This document shows positions 4,164 through 10,228 of a stretch of DNA of 10,228 nucleotides, in pieces. Both the position numbers and the translations under genes were made by a program. Every line of letters starts with the position of its first letter. The stretch's first letter is position 1. The DNA lies in the NCBI GenBank assembly GCA_020048795.1, contig JAIFMA010000170.1, positions 1 through 10,228 of the forward strand, written 5' to 3'. The notes beneath the pieces are model-generated. The model saw only the letters and a program-made list of their open reading frames with translations. It made no database searches and was not told the origin of the DNA. This DNA is from Rhodoferax sp. (GTDB taxonomy: Bacteria > Pseudomonadota > Gammaproteobacteria > Burkholderiales > Burkholderiaceae_C).

Positions 4164-7100
4164 ATGGCTTATTCATATACCGAACGCAAGCGGATTCGTA
4201 AAAATTTTGGTAATCGTGACAGTGTGCTGGAAATACCGTACCTGTTGCAGATGCAGAAAGATGCCTACACGGCCTTTCTTCAAGCGGATATAGCACCCAA
4301 AAAGCGCACTACTGAAGGTTTGCAAGCTGCCTTTGATTCCGCTTTTCCCATTGTTTCGCACAATGGATTTGTGGAGATGAAGTACTTGGAGTACAACCTG
4401 GCAAAACCTGCCTTTGATGTGCGTGAATGCCAGACTCGTGGGCTGACGTTTGCTTCTGCGGTTCGGGCCAAGGTGCAACTGATCATTTATGACCGCGAAT
4501 CCTCCACCACGCAAAACAAGGTGGTCAAAGAGGTCAAGGAGCAGGAGGTCTATATGGGCGAGGTGCCCCTGATGACCGACAAGGGCTCGTTTGTGATCAA
4601 TGGTACCGAGCGTGTCATTGTGTCGCAGTTGCACCGTTCACCCGGCGTGTTTTTCGAGCATGACAAGGGTAAGACCCACAGTTCGGGCAAATTGCTGTTT
4701 TCGGCGCGAATCATCCCCTACCGTGGCTCCTGGCTTGACTTTGAGTTTGACCCCAAGGACATCCTGTACTTCCGGGTGGACCGCCGCCGCAAGATGCCGG
4801 TAACGATTCTGCTCAAAGCCATTGGCTTGAACCACGAGTCGATCCTGGCCAACTTTTTTGTCAATGACAATTTCCGTCTGATGGACAGCGGCGCGCAAAT
4901 GGAGTTTGTCGCCGAACGCCTGCGCGGTGAAGTGGCGCGCTTTGATATCACCGACAAGACCGGCAAAGTGGTGGTGGTCAAGGACAAGCGCATTACCGCC
5001 CGTCATACCCGCGAGATGGAGCAGACCGAAACAACGCATATTTCGGTGCCGGAAGACTTTCTGGTCGGTCGCGTTGTGGCACGTAATGTCGTTGATTCCG
5101 ACACCGGCGAAATCTTGGCCAAGGCCAACGAAGAGTTGACTGAAGTTTTGCTCAAGAAGCTCCGCAGTGCTGGCGTGCAGGACCTGGCTTGCATCTATAC
5201 CAATGAGCTCGACCAGGGTGCCTACATTTCCCAGACTTTGCGCACCGATGAAACCACCGACGAGTTTGCCGCACGGGTTGCCATCTACCGCATGATGCGC
5301 CCCGGCGAGCCGCCCACCGAAGACGCGGTGCAGGCACTGTTTCAGCGTTTGTTCTACAACCCCGACACCTACGATCTGTCGCGCGTCGGGCGCATGAAAT
5401 TCAACGCCAAAATGGGCCGTGCCGAGTCCACCGGTCCGATGGTGTTGACCAATGAAGATATTCTGGCCGTGGTCAAGATTCTGGTGGACCTGCGTAACGG
5501 TCATGGTGATGTTGACGATATTGATCACCTTGGCAACCGCCGGGTGCGGTGTGTTGGCGAGTTGGCCGAGAACCAGTACCGTATGGGTCTGGCACGTATC
5601 GAAAAGGCCGTCAAGGAACGTTTGGGTCAGGCTGAGCAAGAACCACTGATGCCGCATGACCTGATCAATAGCAAGCCGATCTCTGCGGCACTGAAGGAGT
5701 TCTTTGGCGCGTCACAGCTGAGCCAGTTTATGGATCAAACCAATCCGCTGTCCGAGATCACGCACAAGCGCCGCGTCTCTGCGCTGGGCCCAGGGGGTTT
5801 GACGCGTGAGCGAGCCGGTTTTGAAGTGCGTGACGTGCATGTGACTCACTATGGCCGTGTCTGCCCGATTGAAACGCCCGAGGGTCCGAACATTGGCCTG
5901 ATCAACTCCCTGGCCTTGTACGCGCGCCTGAACGAATACGGGTTTATCGAGACCCCTTACCGTCGTGTGGTCGATGCCAAGGTCACCATGGACATTGACT
6001 ATTTGTCAGCAATTGAAGAAGGCAAGTATGTCATCGCCCAGGCCAATGCAGTGCTGGACAAGGAAGGCCGTTTGACTGGCGAGTTGATCTCTGCGCGGGA
6101 AGCCGGTGAATCCATCATGGTGGGTGCCGAGCGTGTGCAGTACATGGATGTCTCGCCCGCTCAGATCGTGTCGGTGGCGGCTTCGTTAGTCCCGTTCCTG
6201 GAGCATGATGATGCGAATCGCGCTTTGATGGGCGCCAACATGTCACGCCAGGCGGTACCCGTGCTGCGTCCTGAGAAGCCCATGGTCGGCACCGGCATCG
6301 AGCGGGTGGCCGCGATTGACTCCGGCACCGTGGTGACCGCAACCCGTGGTGGTGTGGTGGATTATGTGGATGCCACCCGTGTGGTGGTACGGGTCAACGA
6401 TGCCGAGGCGCAAGCCGGCGAAGTGGGTGTGGATATCTACAACCTCATCAAATACCAGCGCTCCAACCAGAACACCAATATTCATCAGCGCCCGATTGTC
6501 AAAAAGGGTGACAAGTTGGCCAAAGGCGATGTGATTGCCGATGGTGCCTCCACGGATCTGGGTGAGTTGGCGCTGGGACAGAACATGTTGATTGGGTTCA
6601 TGACCTGGAACGGCTACAACTTTGAGGACTCGATTCTGATCAGCGAACGTGTCGTGGCCGAAGATCGTTACACCTCGATTCACATCGAAGAGTTGGTGGT
6701 GATGGCGCGCGATACCAAGCTCGGCGCCGAAGAAATCACCCGTGACATCCCCAACCTGAGTGAGCAGCAGCTCAATCGCCTGGACGAGTCGGGCATTATT
6801 TATGTGGGTGCCGAAGTTCAGCCCGGTGATGTGCTGGTCGGCAAGGTCACCCCCAAGGGTGAGACCACACTGACCCCGGAGGAAAAGCTGCTGCGCGCCA
6901 TCTTTGGCGAAAAAGCCAGCGATGTCAAAGACACCTCCTTGCGTGTGGATCAGGGTTCGCAAGGTACGGTCATCGATGTCCAGGTATTCACACGGGAAGG
7001 TATTGTCCGCGACCGTCGTGCCCAGCAGATCATCGACGACGAACTCAAGCGCTTCCGTCTGGATTTGAATGATCAGTTGCGCATTGTGGAAAACGATGCG

Positions 7101-8276
7101 TTTGACCGAATCGAGAAGCTGTTGATTGGCAAGACCGCCAATGGCGGTCCGCAGAAATTGCCCAAGGGCAGCAAAATTGACAAGGCTTATCTGGCATCAG
7201 TGGATCGTTATCACTGGTTCGATATCCGGCCCGCTGACGACGATGTGTCGGCGCAGCTGGAGAGCATCAAGAACTCCAACGAGCAAACACGCCATAGCTT
7301 TGACCTGGCTTTTGAAGAGAAACGCAAGAAGCTCACGCAAGGCGACGATTTGCCGGCGGGCGTACTGAAAATGGTCAAGGTGTATGTGGCCGTCAAACGT
7401 CACCTGCAGCCAGGCGACAAAATGGCAGGCCGTCATGGCAACAAAGGTGTCGTCTCGAAAATCGTCCCGGTGGAAGATATGCCGCACATGGCCGATGGCA
7501 CCCCCTGTGACATCGTGCTCAATCCGTTGGGCGTACCCTCACGGATGAACGTCGGCCAGGTGCTGGAAGTGCATCTGGGTTGGGCCGGCAAAGGCATTGG
7601 CCAGCGTATTGGCGACATGTTGCAAGGCGAGTCGCGCATCGCCGAGTTGCGCACGTTCCTCGAAGAAATTTACAACACCACCGGTCGCAAGGAAGACCTG
7701 AACCAGCTCAGTGACGACCAGTTGCTGGAAATGGCTGGCAATCTGAGCACGGGCATGCCATTTGCAACGCCGGTGTTTGATGGTGCGTCCGAGGTCGAAA
7801 TCCGAGCCATGCTCAAGCTGGCTTTTCCGGATGAAATTGCCAAAATCAAGGGTTTGACCGAAACCCGTACCCAGGCCTACCTTTACGACGGTCGAACCGG
7901 GGACCGTTTCGAGCGTCCCACCACGGTCGGCTACATGCACTACCTCAAATTGCACCATCTGGTTGATGACAAAATGCACGCCCGCTCCACCGGCCCCTAC
8001 AGCCTGGTCACGCAGCAACCGCTGGGCGGCAAGGCCCAGTTTGGTGGCCAACGTTTTGGTGAGATGGAGGTGTGGGCGCTGGAAGCGTATGGTGCCTCTT
8101 ACACCCTGCAGGAAATGCTTACCGTCAAGTCAGATGACGTGCAGGGCCGCACCAAGGTCTATGAAAGCATCGTCAAGGGTGAGCACTCGATCGAGGCGGG
8201 CATGCCTGAATCGTTCAACGTGCTGGTCAAGGAGATTCGCTCACTCGGTCTGGACATCGAGCTGGAACGTGGCTAA
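4164..8276 (+). CDS. rpoB: DNA-directed RNA polymerase subunit beta
   Basis: This encodes the complete 1370-aa beta subunit, which with beta' forms the RNA polymerase active-site cleft. Visible landmarks are the N-terminal RVIVSQLHRSPGVFF block (about residue 150), the rifampicin pocket, and KMAGRHGNKGVV (from residue 1086). In the pocket, residues D524, H534 and S539 correspond to E. coli D516, H526 and S531 and are all wild type. Lys1086 and Lys1094 correspond to the E. coli active-site lysines 1065 and 1073. The C-terminal clamp segment holds KSDDVQGRTKVYESIVKG. The length is normal for Burkholderiales. ATG 4164 is chosen because GGAG (4155-4158) precedes it and MAYSYTERKRIRKNF is the family N-terminus; an in-frame TTG at 4149 would add five residues but lacks support. 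No frameshift is seen. Confidence 0.98.
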   Translation: MAYSYTERKRIRKNFGNRDSVLEIPYLLQMQKDAYTAFLQADIAPKKRTTEGLQAAFDSAFPIVSHNGFVEMKYLEYNLAKPAFDVRECQTRGLTFASAVRAKVQLIIYDRESSTTQNKVVKEVKEQEVYMGEVPLMTDKGSFVINGTERVIVSQLHRSPGVFFEHDKGKTHSSGKLLFSARIIPYRGSWLDFEFDPKDILYFRVDRRRKMPVTILLKAIGLNHESILANFFVNDNFRLMDSGAQMEFVAERLRGEVARFDITDKTGKVVVVKDKRITARHTREMEQTETTHISVPEDFLVGRVVARNVVDSDTGEILAKANEELTEVLLKKLRSAGVQDLACIYTNELDQGAYISQTLRTDETTDEFAARVAIYRMMRPGEPPTEDAVQALFQRLFYNPDTYDLSRVGRMKFNAKMGRAESTGPMVLTNEDILAVVKILVDLRNGHGDVDDIDHLGNRRVRCVGELAENQYRMGLARIEKAVKERLGQAEQEPLMPHDLINSKPISAALKEFFGASQLSQFMDQTNPLSEITHKRRVSALGPGGLTRERAGFEVRDVHVTHYGRVCPIETPEGPNIGLINSLALYARLNEYGFIETPYRRVVDAKVTMDIDYLSAIEEGKYVIAQANAVLDKEGRLTGELISAREAGESIMVGAERVQYMDVSPAQIVSVAASLVPFLEHDDANRALMGANMSRQAVPVLRPEKPMVGTGIERVAAIDSGTVVTATRGGVVDYVDATRVVVRVNDAEAQAGEVGVDIYNLIKYQRSNQNTNIHQRPIVKKGDKLAKGDVIADGASTDLGELALGQNMLIGFMTWNGYNFEDSILISERVVAEDRYTSIHIEELVVMARDTKLGAEEITRDIPNLSEQQLNRLDESGIIYVGAEVQPGDVLVGKVTPKGETTLTPEEKLLRAIFGEKASDVKDTSLRVDQGSQGTVIDVQVFTREGIVRDRRAQQIIDDELKRFRLDLNDQLRIVENDAFDRIEKLLIGKTANGGPQKLPKGSKIDKAYLASVDRYHWFDIRPADDDVSAQLESIKNSNEQTRHSFDLAFEEKRKKLTQGDDLPAGVLKMVKVYVAVKRHLQPGDKMAGRHGNKGVVSKIVPVEDMPHMADGTPCDIVLNPLGVPSRMNVGQVLEVHLGWAGKGIGQRIGDMLQGESRIAELRTFLEEIYNTTGRKEDLNQLSDDQLLEMAGNLSTGMPFATPVFDGASEVEIRAMLKLAFPDEIAKIKGLTETRTQAYLYDGRTGDRFERPTTVGYMHYLKLHHLVDDKMHARSTGPYSLVTQQPLGGKAQFGGQRFGEMEVWALEAYGASYTLQEMLTVKSDDVQGRTKVYESIVKGEHSIEAGMPESFNVLVKEIRSLGLDIELERG

Positions 8277-8280
8277 TCGT

Positions 8281-8335
8281 CAGACTTTGCGGGGCAGACC
8301 CAGACTTGCGCAGCAAGTTGACGCTGTCTCCAACT
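8281..8335 (+). repeat. Tandem palindromic repeat, first copy, rpoB-rpoC gap
   Basis: This is the first of two direct copies with a 61-bp period; 43 of 55 positions are identical to 8342-8396. It folds into a hairpin: 8291-8297/8324-8330 (7 bp, two G-U), a 3x3 internal loop, 8301-8303/8318-8320, a bulged A8304, then 8305-8309/8313-8317 closed by a GCA triloop. It starts four bases after the rpoB stop. It may be a REP-like or MITE-like element, or a processing or stability signal between rpoB and rpoC. The repeat and fold are seen directly; the nature of the element is inferred. Confidence 0.75.
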
Positions 8336-8341
8336 CAATGG

Positions 8342-8396
8342 AAGACCTTGCGGGACAGACCAAGATTTGCGCAGCAGATTTGCTCTGTCCTCAACT
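8342..8396 (+). repeat. Tandem palindromic repeat, second copy, rpoB-rpoC gap
   Basis: The second copy is the better palindrome: 8353-8359/8384-8390 (7 bp), one C-C mismatch, 8361-8364/8379-8382 (one G-U), a bulged A8365, and 8366-8370/8374-8378 with the triloop GCA (16 bp in all). Its ends, TTGCGGGACAGA and TCTGTCCTCAA, are near-inverted repeats. It ends about five bases before the rpoC ribosome binding site AAGGA (8401-8405). Relative to the first copy, base pairs 8366-8378 and 8362-8381 show compensatory double changes. Confidence 0.75.
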
Positions 8397-8414
8397 GATT
8401 AAGGAATTTGTGTC

Positions 8415-10228
<1,814 letters not shown>

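Noticed and set aside
4638..5657. 339-codon open frame on the minus strand inside rpoB.
   Set aside because: It is a shadow of the rpoB coding frame; the sense frame is fully conserved and the antisense product has no recognisable features.
6243..6962. 239-codon open frame on the minus strand inside rpoB.
   Set aside because: Shadow of rpoB codon usage; no ribosome binding site or family resemblance.

Overview
The window is a conserved bacterial information-processing locus: the end of tuf (EF-Tu), tRNA-Trp, secE, nusG, rplK, rplA, rplJ, rplL, rpoB and the start of rpoC, all on the + strand. The gene order, the tRNA-Trp between tuf and secE, a RpoB of 1370 residues starting MAYSYTERKRIRKNF, and the moderate GC content indicate a betaproteobacterium of the order Burkholderiales. 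The protein sequences look most like Comamonadaceae (Rhodoferax/Polaromonas-like). The family assignment is recall-based inference, not a search result.

Layout. Positions 1-155 hold the last 50 codons of EF-Tu. tRNA-Trp (anticodon CCA, with an encoded 3' CCA) lies at 232-307, followed by a perfect 9-bp hairpin. secE and nusG overlap at a TGATG junction and end at a strong intrinsic terminator (1425-1458). rplK and rplA are directly abutted, behind a leader that can fold and may be the L1 autoregulatory site. A 257-nt leader precedes rplJ, which starts with TTG. rplL follows after 92 nt. The 243 nt between rplL and rpoB hold an attenuator-like hairpin and several more dyads. rpoB is complete, and rpoC runs off the right edge after 604 codons.

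The genes work together as the core of gene expression: translation elongation (EF-Tu, tRNA-Trp, L11, L1, L10, L7/L12), transcription (RpoB, RpoC, NusG) and protein export (SecE). The non-coding gaps appear to separate expression levels, with a terminator after nusG, leaders before rplK and rplJ, and partial attenuation before rpoB.

The coding content is ordinary and intact. The least ordinary signal is a small family of imperfect palindromic intergenic repeats. Two tandem copies (61-bp period, 43 of 55 positions identical) lie between rpoB and rpoC, and a shorter, diverged copy lies between rplJ and rplL. Within the two tandem hairpins, 8 of 10 base differences preserve pairing, including two compensatory double changes. 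This suggests selection on, or an origin from, a folded RNA or DNA element. I see no new multi-gene system here.
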